From: an uncultured Pelagibacteraceae bacterium
GTDB taxonomy: Bacteria; Pseudomonadota; Alphaproteobacteria; Pelagibacterales; Pelagibacteraceae
Length of the DNA stretch: 43,960 bases
Reading direction: 5' to 3'
Assembly: GCA_902598825.1 (NCBI GenBank)
Contig: CACKDD010000007.1
Location: 1-43,960, forward strand
The translations under genes were made by a program, and so were the position numbers. The notes under the pieces were generated by a model. That model was not told the DNA's origin and did not search any database. It saw only the letters and a program-made list of their open reading frames with translations. Below, in pieces: positions 1 through 7,455 of the stretch. How positions within the stretch are numbered: position 1 is the stretch's first letter; every line of letters begins with the position of its first letter.

Positions 1-208
1 TAATATCAATACCAATTGGTTTACTTTTAAGTTTTAAACTTGATTTTATTGTTCCTAAAATTTTACCTCGACCACATCCAATATCTAATATTTCAGAATT
101 TGGGTTTAATTTTATATTTTTGAACAAAAATTTATTAAATGACTTAATGTAATCATTGGAAGAAAGCCAAGTTTTATTATCCCAGTTTTTAATGACAGTT
201 GATGCCAA
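1..208 (-). CDS. SAM-dependent methyltransferase, class I (partial, 3' end outside window)
   Basis: The frame reads leftwards off the window edge. About 69 residues are visible, including LDIGCGRGKILG near residues 41-52, the glycine-rich SAM-binding motif I of Rossmann-fold methyltransferases, followed by GIDI, the expected acidic end of strand 2. No ATG is in frame before the upstream stop. The best start is a TTG at 208 with a GGAG-like sequence about ten bases upstream, which makes the gene overlap the end of the upstream membrane-protein gene by 20 bases. The substrate cannot be told from this fragment. The motif makes the fold assignment good; the start codon is less certain. Confidence 0.6.
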   Translation of the reverse strand, partial: MASTVIKNWDNKTWLSSNDYIKSFNKFLFKNIKLNPNSEILDIGCGRGKILGTIKSSLKLKSKPIGIDI

Positions 209-626
209 ATTTTTTAAGTCTCCAATAATTGTAGGGCCATGGAGTTACAAAACCTACTCCAAGCATTAAAGGTATAACCCACCAAGTTAATATTGCTCCA
301 CCAGTTAAAAGATAATCAGTTAAATTCATCGCAATTTCCATACTTACCATAGCGATAAAGCTCATGCCTAAAGCTGTTTTTAATGCATTATTAAAACTTA
401 TATTTTGTCTAAGTAAGATAAAAGTTTCAAGCATTACGCTAGTTATTAAACCATTTATTATTGCAAGAACCATTATTCCTAAAACTGGAAATGGTATTTC
501 TGTTAATTGAAAAAATAAAATAGTACCAAAATCTCCTATAGCACATCCAAGCAAACACCATGCAGTATTTTTTGCACTTTGTTTCCAAGTATTTTTACAG
601 GACCAGTCAAATGTAGTGGTTTCCAT
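189..626 (-). CDS. DUF4396-like integral membrane protein
   Basis: A 145-residue protein with about four hydrophobic segments (roughly residues 20-40, 45-70, 85-105 and 112-132). Features recalling DUF4396 are the N-terminal Trp/Lys-rich stretch, an AWCLLGCAIGDFG segment with paired Cys and Gly-Asp, and methionines inside the later helices (GMSFIAMVSMEIAMNL). The biochemical role of the family is not known to me; Met/Cys in membrane helices could suggest metal handling, but that is only inference. It starts 22 bases from the divergent sulfur dioxygenase gene, so the two probably share one compact promoter region. Its end overlaps the methyltransferase gene. Confidence 0.65.
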   Translation of the reverse strand: METTTFDWSCKNTWKQSAKNTAWCLLGCAIGDFGTILFFQLTEIPFPVLGIMVLAIINGLITSVMLETFILLRQNISFNNALKTALGMSFIAMVSMEIAMNLTDYLLTGGAILTWWVIPLMLGVGFVTPWPYNYWRLKKFGINCH

Positions 627-648
627 GATTTTATGATAATATTTACTT

Positions 649-1335
649 ATGATTTTTAAACAAGTTTTTGATCAAAAATCCAGCACTTACACCTACATAA
701 TTGCCTCAGCAGAGGGAAGAGAAGCTTTAATCATCGATCCTGTTTTAGAAAATGTCGAAGACTACATAAAGTTACTTAATGAATTAAATTTAAAACTAGT
801 AAAGGTAATAGATACCCATATTCATGCTGATCATGTTACTGGTGCAGGTAAGTTGAGAGACAAAACTCAATGTGTAACTATTATGGGAGAACATACCCCA
901 ACAGATGCTGTTGAGATAAAAGTTAAAGACGAAGAAATAATTAAACTTGATCAATTAAAGATTAAAGCTCTTTATACCCCAGGCCATACTTCTGACAGCT
1001 TTAGTTTTTTAATGGATAATTATTTATTTTCAGGAGATACCTTGCTTATTAATGGTACTGGAAGAACAGATTTCCAAAATGGTAGTTCAAAGGATGCTTA
1101 TAACTCGTTATTTAATAGACTTTTAAAACTACCTGACGAAACACTTGTCTACCCCGCACATGATTATAAGGGAGAAAAAGTCAGTAGTATTGGAAAAGAA
1201 AAGAAATTTAATCCAAGATTACAGGTTAATAATGTTGAGGAATATATTGAGATTATGAATAACCTAAATTTAAAGAAGCCTGCAGCAATAGATTTTAACG
1301 TTGCAAATAATCTTAAATTAGGTGCTGAACTTTAA
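649..1335 (+). CDS. ETHE1-like persulfide (sulfur) dioxygenase, MBL fold
   Basis: Metallo-beta-lactamase-fold hydrolase of 228 residues. The metal site is complete: THIHADH at residues 56-62 (H57, H59, D61, H62), H113 in TPGHTSDS, D130 in FSGDTLL and H171 in YPAHDYKG. The combination THxHADHVTG, GRTDFQ and YPAHDYKG distinguishes ETHE1-type persulfide dioxygenases from true glyoxalase II. Such enzymes use one Fe(II) to oxidise glutathione persulfide to sulfite plus glutathione. The length fits short bacterial members. A link with the methanethiol oxidase at 21640 (sulfide producer) is plausible. The stop shares the four bases TTAA with the convergent thioredoxin-like gene. Confidence 0.88.
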   Translation: MIFKQVFDQKSSTYTYIIASAEGREALIIDPVLENVEDYIKLLNELNLKLVKVIDTHIHADHVTGAGKLRDKTQCVTIMGEHTPTDAVEIKVKDEEIIKLDQLKIKALYTPGHTSDSFSFLMDNYLFSGDTLLINGTGRTDFQNGSSKDAYNSLFNRLLKLPDETLVYPAHDYKGEKVSSIGKEKKFNPRLQVNNVEEYIEIMNNLNLKKPAAIDFNVANNLKLGAEL

Positions 1336-1721
1336 ATTGAAGATTTAATAGCCTCGTAAATTAAATCTTTAGTTGTCTCACCAACACTTCTATAAATTTC
1401 TTTGTTATCTTTAAAAATTAAAAGTGTAGTTTGGTATTGTACTTTCAGTAAGTCAGCGATTTCTCTATTAGTTACATCAAATGAAAAATATTCAATATTA
1501 TCAAACTTAATATCAGATAGTCCACCTTCATTTTTGGCTTGCTTGAGAATTTTCATCTGACCAGCACAAGATGAACAATATTTAATCCAAGAACTTACTA
1601 CTACAAATTTACCCTCTGACTGTGCTTTATCAAACAACTCTTTATTAAAGGTTGTCTTTTTTTCCATCGCATTAGTACTAAAAGCAAATATACAAAATAT
1701 AAATGTTAAAAATTTTTTCAT
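1332..1721 (-). CDS. Secreted thioredoxin-fold protein with CSSC motif
   Basis: Starting at the ATG at 1721 gives 129 residues opening with a signal peptide (MKKFLTFIFCIFAFSTNA), so the protein should act in the periplasm. A longer frame beginning at 1757 would put charged residues before the signal and overlap the upstream permease, so I reject it. The redox motif is C49-S-S-C52 after WIKY, in the position of the thioredoxin WCxxC, followed by a TTLLIFKDNKEIYRSVG stretch typical of the cis-Pro region and fourth strand, here with TT rather than P. Family resemblance is to DsbD C-terminal or thioredoxin_7-type domains. It follows proW by 10 bases and may be cotranscribed with it. Confidence 0.7.
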   Translation of the reverse strand: MKKFLTFIFCIFAFSTNAMEKKTTFNKELFDKAQSEGKFVVVSSWIKYCSSCAGQMKILKQAKNEGGLSDIKFDNIEYFSFDVTNREIADLLKVQYQTTLLIFKDNKEIYRSVGETTKDLIYEAIKSSI

Positions 1722-1731
1722 AATTGTTTTT

Positions 1732-3237
1732 TTAAACTCTTTTTTTTCCTTGAACAACCCTATCTAAGATTAATGCGACAAATAAAATAGCCACACCCGC
1801 AAGAATACCTTGTCCTACATTAGCATATTGTAGTGCCTCTAGGACATCTTGACCCAATCCTTTTGCTCCAATTAAAGATGCAACTACAACCATTGCTAAA
1901 CTCAACATTACTGTTTGATTTACTCCTGCTAGTATTGATGGTGTTGCTAATGGTAAATCTACTTTTCTAAGTAAATACCATTTGCTTGCTCCATAGGCAA
2001 TTGCAGCTTCTCGTATTGTTTCTGGAACTCCCCTCAAACCTAAAACTGTCAATCTTACTACAGGTGTTCCTCCAAAAATCATTGTAATAATAACAGCTGC
2101 AACCTTCCCCGTTCCAAAAAAAGCGATAACAGGAATCATAAATACAAAAGCAGGCATTGTTTGCATAAAATCCATTATTGGTCTGATCATAGAATAAAAT
2201 CTTTGACGTCTCGCACAAAAAATACCTAAGGGTATACCTATAACAATACTCAAAATTGCTGCTGTACCAAGCAAAGCTAGAGTTGTCATTGCTTTTACCC
2301 AGAAACCTAAAAAACCCATGTAACACAAAAATCCAGCAGAATAAATTGCTGCTCGTGGTCCAGCAGACAATCCTGTTAAAATAACTATGGTTGTTATAAT
2401 AACTATCCAAGGTGTTTTTACGAATAATAATTCTAAAAAATCCAGAACAGATCGAATTCCAATTGTAATAGCTGTAAATAATGCATCTCCTTTGATAACC
2501 GCATAATTAAATACTGTTTCAACCCAACTAATAGATGTTAATCTTATTTCTGGATGTGTTGGAAATTCGTTCATAATTGTAATTAAGCCTGGGAAACTAT
2601 AATGAACTACTGAGAAAAACATTATTACTGATGTAAAAATACCACTCAAAATATAATTTTTAATCTTCATTCCTGGACTAATCGTTTTATCAGATAACCA
2701 TTCTGAATATCTTTTTTCTAATTTAGAGTTTGCGATGACTCCTTGAATAATTTTAATTGATATTAATAAAATTATTCCAAAAATTGTTATCCAAATTGCT
2801 GAGGCCTCAACCCTTTCTACCTCATTGATATAACCTTGCATGGCATCTTCGAGAGACTTAATATTTCTTTTGTAAACATCAACTTTATCTGGGTTATTTG
2901 TTATTGCTGCTTCTAATTGTTTATTTCTAAAAGCAATTGTTGATTGGACTTGTTCAATCTTCTGAACTGCTTCTGCAGTAATATTTCCAAATAAACCTCT
3001 TATAATTTGAACAACTGCAAATGTTTCAATTATTAAAAATGTTAACGACCAATTCCAAATATTTCTCATTCCAAACCAAATTGGTCCTAAAATTGCTGCA
3101 TATAGATTAAATGAAAAAGAAAAAGTTGGTTTACTACCTATTATTTGAAATTGCTCAATGTAGTAATTTGGATTAGTCTTTACAAAGTCCGTAATTAATT
3201 CTGATCTTGATGGGTTGTTATTTTGCTTATTCTCCAT
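1732..3237 (-). CDS. proW: Glycine betaine/proline-type ABC transporter permease (ProW-like) with long N-terminal extension
   Basis: About 501 residues. The C-terminal 240 residues form a binding-protein-dependent permease domain with the EAA-loop region around EAAIAYGASKWYLLRKVDLP, coupling to the ProV ATPase. The N-terminal half, rare in the E. coli protein, has membrane segments around residues 45-85, a Gln/Lys/Glu-rich region at about 90-145 likely to be coiled coil, another membrane helix near 150-170 and a cytoplasmic linker. The true start is probably the ATG at 3237 (GAGGG just upstream) rather than the GTG one codon earlier. It overlaps proV by 11 bases, implying translational coupling. 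Substrate is inferred from the family: quaternary amines such as glycine betaine. Confidence 0.85.
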   Translation of the reverse strand: MENKQNNNPSRSELITDFVKTNPNYYIEQFQIIGSKPTFSFSFNLYAAILGPIWFGMRNIWNWSLTFLIIETFAVVQIIRGLFGNITAEAVQKIEQVQSTIAFRNKQLEAAITNNPDKVDVYKRNIKSLEDAMQGYINEVERVEASAIWITIFGIILLISIKIIQGVIANSKLEKRYSEWLSDKTISPGMKIKNYILSGIFTSVIMFFSVVHYSFPGLITIMNEFPTHPEIRLTSISWVETVFNYAVIKGDALFTAITIGIRSVLDFLELLFVKTPWIVIITTIVILTGLSAGPRAAIYSAGFLCYMGFLGFWVKAMTTLALLGTAAILSIVIGIPLGIFCARRQRFYSMIRPIMDFMQTMPAFVFMIPVIAFFGTGKVAAVIITMIFGGTPVVRLTVLGLRGVPETIREAAIAYGASKWYLLRKVDLPLATPSILAGVNQTVMLSLAMVVVASLIGAKGLGQDVLEALQYANVGQGILAGVAILFVALILDRVVQGKKRV

Positions 3238-4288
3238 CACTACCCTCTATAACTGCTTTTAAAAGGTCTGCTTGAGTAATTACGCCAACTATTTGACCTT
3301 TTAAGTCTTTAACAACTAGCGGTTTATTTTTTGTTTTTGATTTTTCAATTAATCTACTTAATAAATCATTTTCTTGAACACTTTCTGGATCATCCCATAA
3401 TTTTCCATTCTGCTTTTCATATTCTTCCGTTGTTTGCATTATAGACTTTGCCTGAACAACTTTTAATCTCGAAATACCTTTTACAAAATCTGCTACATAT
3501 TCATCAGCAGGATTGACTACAATTTCTTCAGGTGTTCCAATCTGAATTACTTTACCATCTCTCATTATTGCTATTCTATGACCAACTCTTACTGCTTCAT
3601 CTAAATCATGTGTAATAAAAACAGTTGTTTTTTTCATTTGTTTTGAAAGTTTTATAAACTCTGACTGAAGTTGACGTCTAATTAAAGGATCTAATGCACT
3701 AAAAGGTTCATCCATTAAAAGAAATTCTGGATCAGCTGCAAGTGCTCTTGCAAGTCCAACTCTCTGCTGCATACCACCAGATAATTCATGTGCAAATTTA
3801 TTTCCCCAACCTTGCAACTCAACCACATCTAAAATTTTATTAGCTGCATCTAACCTATCATTTTTACTTATACCTCTAATTTCAAGAGGCATCGCTATAT
3901 TGTCTACTACAGATCTATGAGGCATCAATGCAAAATTTTGAAAAACCATACCAATTTTTTTATTTCTTAATTCTTGTAAACTCTCTCTATCAAGAGTCAT
4001 AACATCTTGTTCATTAATTAAAATTTTTCCAGATGTAGGTTCTAAAAGTCTATTGATATGTCTTACTAAAGTTGATTTTCCACTTCCTGAAAGTCCCATT
4101 ACACAAAATATTTCACCTTGCTTTACATCAAAGGAAACATCTGAAACACCTATTACAGAATTATACTTTTCTAAAGCTTCAGTTTTAGAAATTTTATTAT
4201 TTTGAATAGCATTTAAAGCTTCTTTTGAAGTATTGCCAAATACTTTCCACACATTTTTGATTTTTATTGCAGAACTTGTTGAATTCAT
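3227..4288 (-). CDS. proV: Glycine betaine/proline-type ABC transporter ATP-binding protein (ProV-like)
   Basis: A 353-residue ATPase. Walker A is GLSGSGKST (residues 65-73), the signature is LSGGMQQRVGLARA, Walker B is FLLMDEPFSALDP and the switch histidine lies in VFITHDLDEA. The N-terminal extension before the nucleotide-binding domain and the C-terminal tail with a single CBS-like unit (about residues 295-350, PLVVKDLKGQIVGVITQADLL) are hallmarks of the ProV/OpuAA branch, in which CBS modules sense ionic strength. Here the tail is shorter than the tandem CBS of enteric ProV. The gene follows proX after a 70-base spacer containing a strong hairpin. Confidence 0.9.
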   Translation of the reverse strand: MNSTSSAIKIKNVWKVFGNTSKEALNAIQNNKISKTEALEKYNSVIGVSDVSFDVKQGEIFCVMGLSGSGKSTLVRHINRLLEPTSGKILINEQDVMTLDRESLQELRNKKIGMVFQNFALMPHRSVVDNIAMPLEIRGISKNDRLDAANKILDVVELQGWGNKFAHELSGGMQQRVGLARALAADPEFLLMDEPFSALDPLIRRQLQSEFIKLSKQMKKTTVFITHDLDEAVRVGHRIAIMRDGKVIQIGTPEEIVVNPADEYVADFVKGISRLKVVQAKSIMQTTEEYEKQNGKLWDDPESVQENDLLSRLIEKSKTKNKPLVVKDLKGQIVGVITQADLLKAVIEGSDGE

Positions 4289-4310
4289 TTTTATCTTTTA
4301 TTACAGGAGA

Positions 4311-4343
4311 TTATACCCAGCAATATCTAATCGCTGGGTATAA
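4311..4343 (-). terminator. Intercistronic hairpin between proX and proV (attenuator/mRNA-stabilising type)
   Basis: Perfect 11-base inverted repeat TTATACCCAGC (4311-4321) and GCTGGGTATAA (4333-4343) around an 11-base loop. In the transcript it lies just after the binding-protein gene. No T-run follows, so it is unlikely to be a classic intrinsic terminator. Hairpins in this position commonly protect the upstream message or partly stop transcription, giving more binding protein than membrane subunits. Confidence 0.7.
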
Positions 4344-4358
4344 ATAATTTAATCTTAC

Positions 4359-5321
4359 TTAAAGACCTAACCAACCATCAACAGTTGATTTATTTGCTTT
4401 CATCCACGCTCTTGCTACGTCAGCTGGAGCTTTTTTCTCAACTGATATTGCATAAGCCATAGACGAAACATCATCTGCTGTTAATTGAAAATTCTTAAAG
4501 AATTCAACTATTGCTGGCGATTTTTTTTCTAAAGATGTACCCCATCCAATTTGAATTTGTTTAAGTGCATCTTTTGAAGCTACATATGATTTATTGTACC
4601 AGTCAGCATCTTCTTTTGGTTGAACCATTTTGTATTTTGCTGGATCGAATTTTGGCTCTTCCAACATAATTACATCTGCCATTCCCCAAATTGCATGTGG
4701 TTTATAACAATAGAATGCATATCCTTCACCTTTTTTAATCGAGTCCAGAACTCTTGCATTTTTAACTGCTTCTGCAGCTCTGATAGGTTCTATACCCGCA
4801 TCATATAAACCATAATCTCTTAATTTGACTTGGTTAACATTTGCAGATGCCCAACCATCAGCTCCAATCCAAAACTCACCTTTACCATTACCATCGCTGT
4901 CCATTGCTTTAACAACTTCTGGTCTGCCTAAATCTTCTATAGCAGTGATATTGAATTTTTTTGCAAATTGTTGAGAAACACAATAACCTTGATTTCCTTC
5001 ATAAGGTTTACTGCTTAATTTTAAAGTTCCTTTTGGAACTAAATCATTTGTATACGCTTGTTGATTTGGCAACCATATATCAGGATGAACTTCTATTTCA
5101 CCTTTGCTCCTATCAATTGCACCATAAATTGCAGTATTGTTTCCTGGGACAAGCTCCGCTTCTCCTCCCATTTTATCAGTTACAACTGCTGCAAGTAAAT
5201 TTGCAATTGCAGTCGCACCTGTCCAGCCCGGATCTCCTATTTTAACTTTTTCAGCAAAACTTGAAAAAGATACAAATAAAGAAATTAATCCAGCGACTAA
5301 TGTGCTCTTTATTATTTTCAT
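4359..5321 (-). CDS. proX: Glycine betaine-type ABC transporter substrate-binding protein (ProX/OpuAC family)
   Basis: About 320 residues with an N-terminal signal (KIIKSTLVAGLISLFVSFSSFA) and the OpuAC-type start of the mature protein, VKIGDPGWTGATAIANLLAAVV. Repeated tryptophans (GWTGA, WLPNQQ, GADGWAS, HAIWGMADV) are those that usually build the aromatic cage for quaternary ammonium ligands, though exact assignment needs alignment. Two ATGs are adjacent; the second, at 5321, has better spacing from GAGGGG. It is the first gene of the proX-proV-proW operon. The ligand could be glycine betaine, proline betaine or a similar osmolyte; DMSP or TMAO cannot be excluded from sequence. Confidence 0.88.
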   Translation of the reverse strand: MKIIKSTLVAGLISLFVSFSSFAEKVKIGDPGWTGATAIANLLAAVVTDKMGGEAELVPGNNTAIYGAIDRSKGEIEVHPDIWLPNQQAYTNDLVPKGTLKLSSKPYEGNQGYCVSQQFAKKFNITAIEDLGRPEVVKAMDSDGNGKGEFWIGADGWASANVNQVKLRDYGLYDAGIEPIRAAEAVKNARVLDSIKKGEGYAFYCYKPHAIWGMADVIMLEEPKFDPAKYKMVQPKEDADWYNKSYVASKDALKQIQIGWGTSLEKKSPAIVEFFKNFQLTADDVSSMAYAISVEKKAPADVARAWMKANKSTVDGWLGL

Positions 5322-5374
5322 CATTTCCCCTCTGTTGATTTAATATCAAAAAGCTAACACTATATGTGATAACT

Positions 5375-5686
5375 TTAAATAAAAATGATTGTCCAATATG
5401 AGGCCAAACCTGCAAAAATCGTTGCTAAAATGCTTCTGCTGAAAATACCAACTAACATTGCAATAATTGCTGCTAAGATTTTAGGATTATCTTCAATTTC
5501 TATGGAACCAATGTTATCTAAAAAAATTGCTGGAAATATAATTGCTGGAAAAATTGCTGAAGGCACGTAAGATAAAATTTCTCTTATTCTATCATTAAAC
5601 ATTTCCTTTTTTAGAAGTGCTATCATAGAAAATCTTGTTAAAAAAGTAATCAATCCACAGTAAATAATTAATGCCCAATCACTCAT
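5375..5686 (-). CDS. azlD: AzlD family branched-chain amino acid exporter subunit
   Basis: A 103-residue protein with four hydrophobic helices. The opening ALIIYCGLITFLTRFSMIALL, with Thr-Arg in the first helix, and the central LSYVPSAIFPAIIFPAIF are the recognisable AzlD pattern. AzlD is the small partner of AzlC; the pair exports branched-chain amino acids and analogues in Bacillus and Corynebacterium (BrnFE). It overlaps the end of azlC by 8 bases, as expected for a two-subunit operon. The gene ends 51 bases before the start of proX, so proX may have its own promoter in this short gap or be read through from here. Confidence 0.85.
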   Translation of the reverse strand: MSDWALIIYCGLITFLTRFSMIALLKKEMFNDRIREILSYVPSAIFPAIIFPAIFLDNIGSIEIEDNPKILAAIIAMLVGIFSRSILATIFAGLASYWTIIFI

Positions 5687-6374
5687 TATTCTTTATCATC
5701 TTTGTTAATATCATTGCTACAAATAATCCTATTAAAGCAGCTACAATCACATAAGCTTTATAGGGAATATAATTGTATCCTAAAGTAGCAACTAAACCTG
5801 AGGTTATAATTACAATTACATTTATTAATTTTCTAAAATCATTAACTAATAATGCTAAAAAAGTTAAAGGTACTGCAAAACTTAATCCAAGTTGTTCAGG
5901 GATAGCAGCACCTAAAATAATTCCCAAAAATGTTGTTGATTGCCAAATTACCCAACAAGTTGCTCCACCACCAATTAAATGAAAATATTTGTTTTTATCT
6001 TTGTTTTTTTTGAAATACTCATTTGATCGAGCAAAAGCTTGATCAATCAAAAAATATGAAATTATAATTTTCCAAATTAGTTTTAAATCAGAAACATGTT
6101 CTGAAACCACTGCACCATATAATAAGTGCCTTGAGTTAACTGCTCCTACAGAGCTAATTATAATTAAAGAAGAGGCTCCTCCAGAGAATAATTGCAAAAG
6201 CACTATTTGAGATGCCCCACCAAAAATTATAAGTGACATTCCCATTGTAGCTAATGGACTAAAACCAATATCTATGGCTAAGATTCCAAATATTAATCCA
6301 AATGGAACCACCGGTATCATTAAGGGACTTACATCAACAATTCCTTTTAAGAATATTTTAAAATTACTATTCAT
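5679..6374 (-). CDS. azlC: AzlC family branched-chain amino acid exporter subunit
   Basis: A 231-residue inner-membrane protein. The N-terminal part (VDVSPLMIPVVPFGLIFGILA, then GMSLIIFGGASQIVLLQLF) carries the inverted-repeat signature of AzlC, including the FxGASQ segment, and the LLYGAVVSEHV stretch is also typical. About seven to eight hydrophobic segments are present. It forms a complex with AzlD, encoded directly downstream with an 8-base overlap. The substrate of this pair in SAR11 is not known to me; branched-chain amino acids are the family default. It is separated from the iron ATPase gene by 19 bases. Confidence 0.87.
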   Translation of the reverse strand: MNSNFKIFLKGIVDVSPLMIPVVPFGLIFGILAIDIGFSPLATMGMSLIIFGGASQIVLLQLFSGGASSLIIISSVGAVNSRHLLYGAVVSEHVSDLKLIWKIIISYFLIDQAFARSNEYFKKNKDKNKYFHLIGGGATCWVIWQSTTFLGIILGAAIPEQLGLSFAVPLTFLALLVNDFRKLINVIVIITSGLVATLGYNYIPYKAYVIVAALIGLFVAMILTKMIKNNE

Positions 6375-6393
6375 TTTATTAAAAAGCTTTCTA

Positions 6394-7455
6394 TTAGAAG
6401 CAAACTATATGATCAATATGAATTGGCCTTTTGATACCAAATTTTTCGTCAACTTCATGTTGATGGATGTGATGGGAGTGAACAAAAACTGGAATTAGGG
6501 TGTTACTGGGAGTTTTAAGCGTATAAATAAAATTAGTGCCTCTAAACTTTCTGTCCACCACTTCAAATTTTAAATTACTTTTATCATCATGGTGTAAGTC
6601 CTCTGGTTGTACTAAAAGCTTTACTTTTGATCCTATTGGAAAGGGTTTAATAAAATTACCAGTAATTGTTCCAAGATCTTTATTCTCTAAACTTTTAGGA
6701 CTTGTTACTTCTGCAGGAATAAGTGTTCCTCTATTTAAAAAATTAACTACCTCAATTGAGTTTGGTAAATGATAAACATTATACGGATCATCAAATTGTT
6801 TTAGTTCTTGATTTAAAATTATTCCACATTTAGATCCTAAATAAAAAGCTTCATAAGAGTCGTGAGTAACAATAATTGTGGTAATTTTTGAACTCTTTAA
6901 TATTTTCTTCAATTTTTCCTGTATTTCTTCCTTAAAACTTTGATCCACATTAGATAATGGTTCATCAAGCAATAATAAGTCTGGCTGAGTTACTAAAGAT
7001 CTCGCAAGAGAAGCTCTTTGTGCTTCGCCAGCACTAATTTCATGTGGATATTTATTTAATATTAAAGAAATATCTAATAACTCTATAATTTCTTGTAAGC
7101 TGACTTGATGATCTTTTTTACCTTTATTTCTTTCTGCACCTAATGATATATTTTTTTCTACAGTGTAATGTGGAAATAAACTGTTTTCTTGAAACGCAAG
7201 AGATATATTTCTATCCTCTGGCTCAAGATTTTTTTTTTCTGAAGATAATATACTTCCCTTAAGTTCAATTGATCCTTTTTTAATTTTTTCTAAACCTGCA
7301 ATTGTTCTTAAAATAGTAGTTTTTCCGATACCGGATGGACCTAAAAGACAAATCACATCGCCTTCATTTTCAATAGCAAAAGATACATTGGCTACTTTAG
7401 TTTTGCCTCCAACTTTAAAATCAACATTTTTAACTTCAAAAAAATTATTACTCAT
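6394..7455 (-). CDS. fbpC: Ferric iron ABC transporter ATP-binding protein (FbpC/FutC-like)
   Basis: A 353-residue ATPase. Walker A is LGPSGIGKTT, the signature is an unusual ISAGEAQRASLARSL (SAGE in place of SGGQ), and Walker B is LLLLDEPLSNVD with ITTIIVTHDSYEA as switch region. The C-terminal 110 residues form a TOBE-like regulatory domain, as in FbpC/PotA-type importers. The position directly downstream of a fused two-domain permease and a FutA-like binding protein makes ferric iron the likely substrate. It overlaps the permease gene by 8 bases. The C-terminus ends in several histidines (HSHHIHQHEVD), which is noteworthy for a metal importer. Confidence 0.87.
   Translation of the reverse strand: MSNNFFEVKNVDFKVGGKTKVANVSFAIENEGDVICLLGPSGIGKTTILRTIAGLEKIKKGSIELKGSILSSEKKNLEPEDRNISLAFQENSLFPHYTVEKNISLGAERNKGKKDHQVSLQEIIELLDISLILNKYPHEISAGEAQRASLARSLVTQPDLLLLDEPLSNVDQSFKEEIQEKLKKILKSSKITTIIVTHDSYEAFYLGSKCGIILNQELKQFDDPYNVYHLPNSIEVVNFLNRGTLIPAEVTSPKSLENKDLGTITGNFIKPFPIGSKVKLLVQPEDLHHDDKSNLKFEVVDRKFRGTNFIYTLKTPSNTLIPVFVHSHHIHQHEVDEKFGIKRPIHIDHIVCF

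Noticed and set aside
1722..1757. Twelve-residue N-terminal extension of the thioredoxin-fold gene
   Set aside because: It would place several charged residues before an otherwise ideal signal peptide and overlap the proW gene.
1967..2410. Open frame of 147 codons on the same strand inside proW, rich in Cys, Tyr and Phe
   Set aside because: It is a shifted frame of the permease gene. Its composition is unlike any neighbour and no start signal is present.
4311..4343. Reading the proX-proV hairpin as an intrinsic terminator of the operon
   Set aside because: No T-run follows on the transcribed strand, and proV and proW need transcription from upstream, so partial attenuation or stabilisation is more likely.
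4961..5245. Plus-strand frame opposite proX
   Set aside because: Antisense shadow with a Leu/Gln-rich low-complexity product; proX has clear family motifs and a signal peptide.
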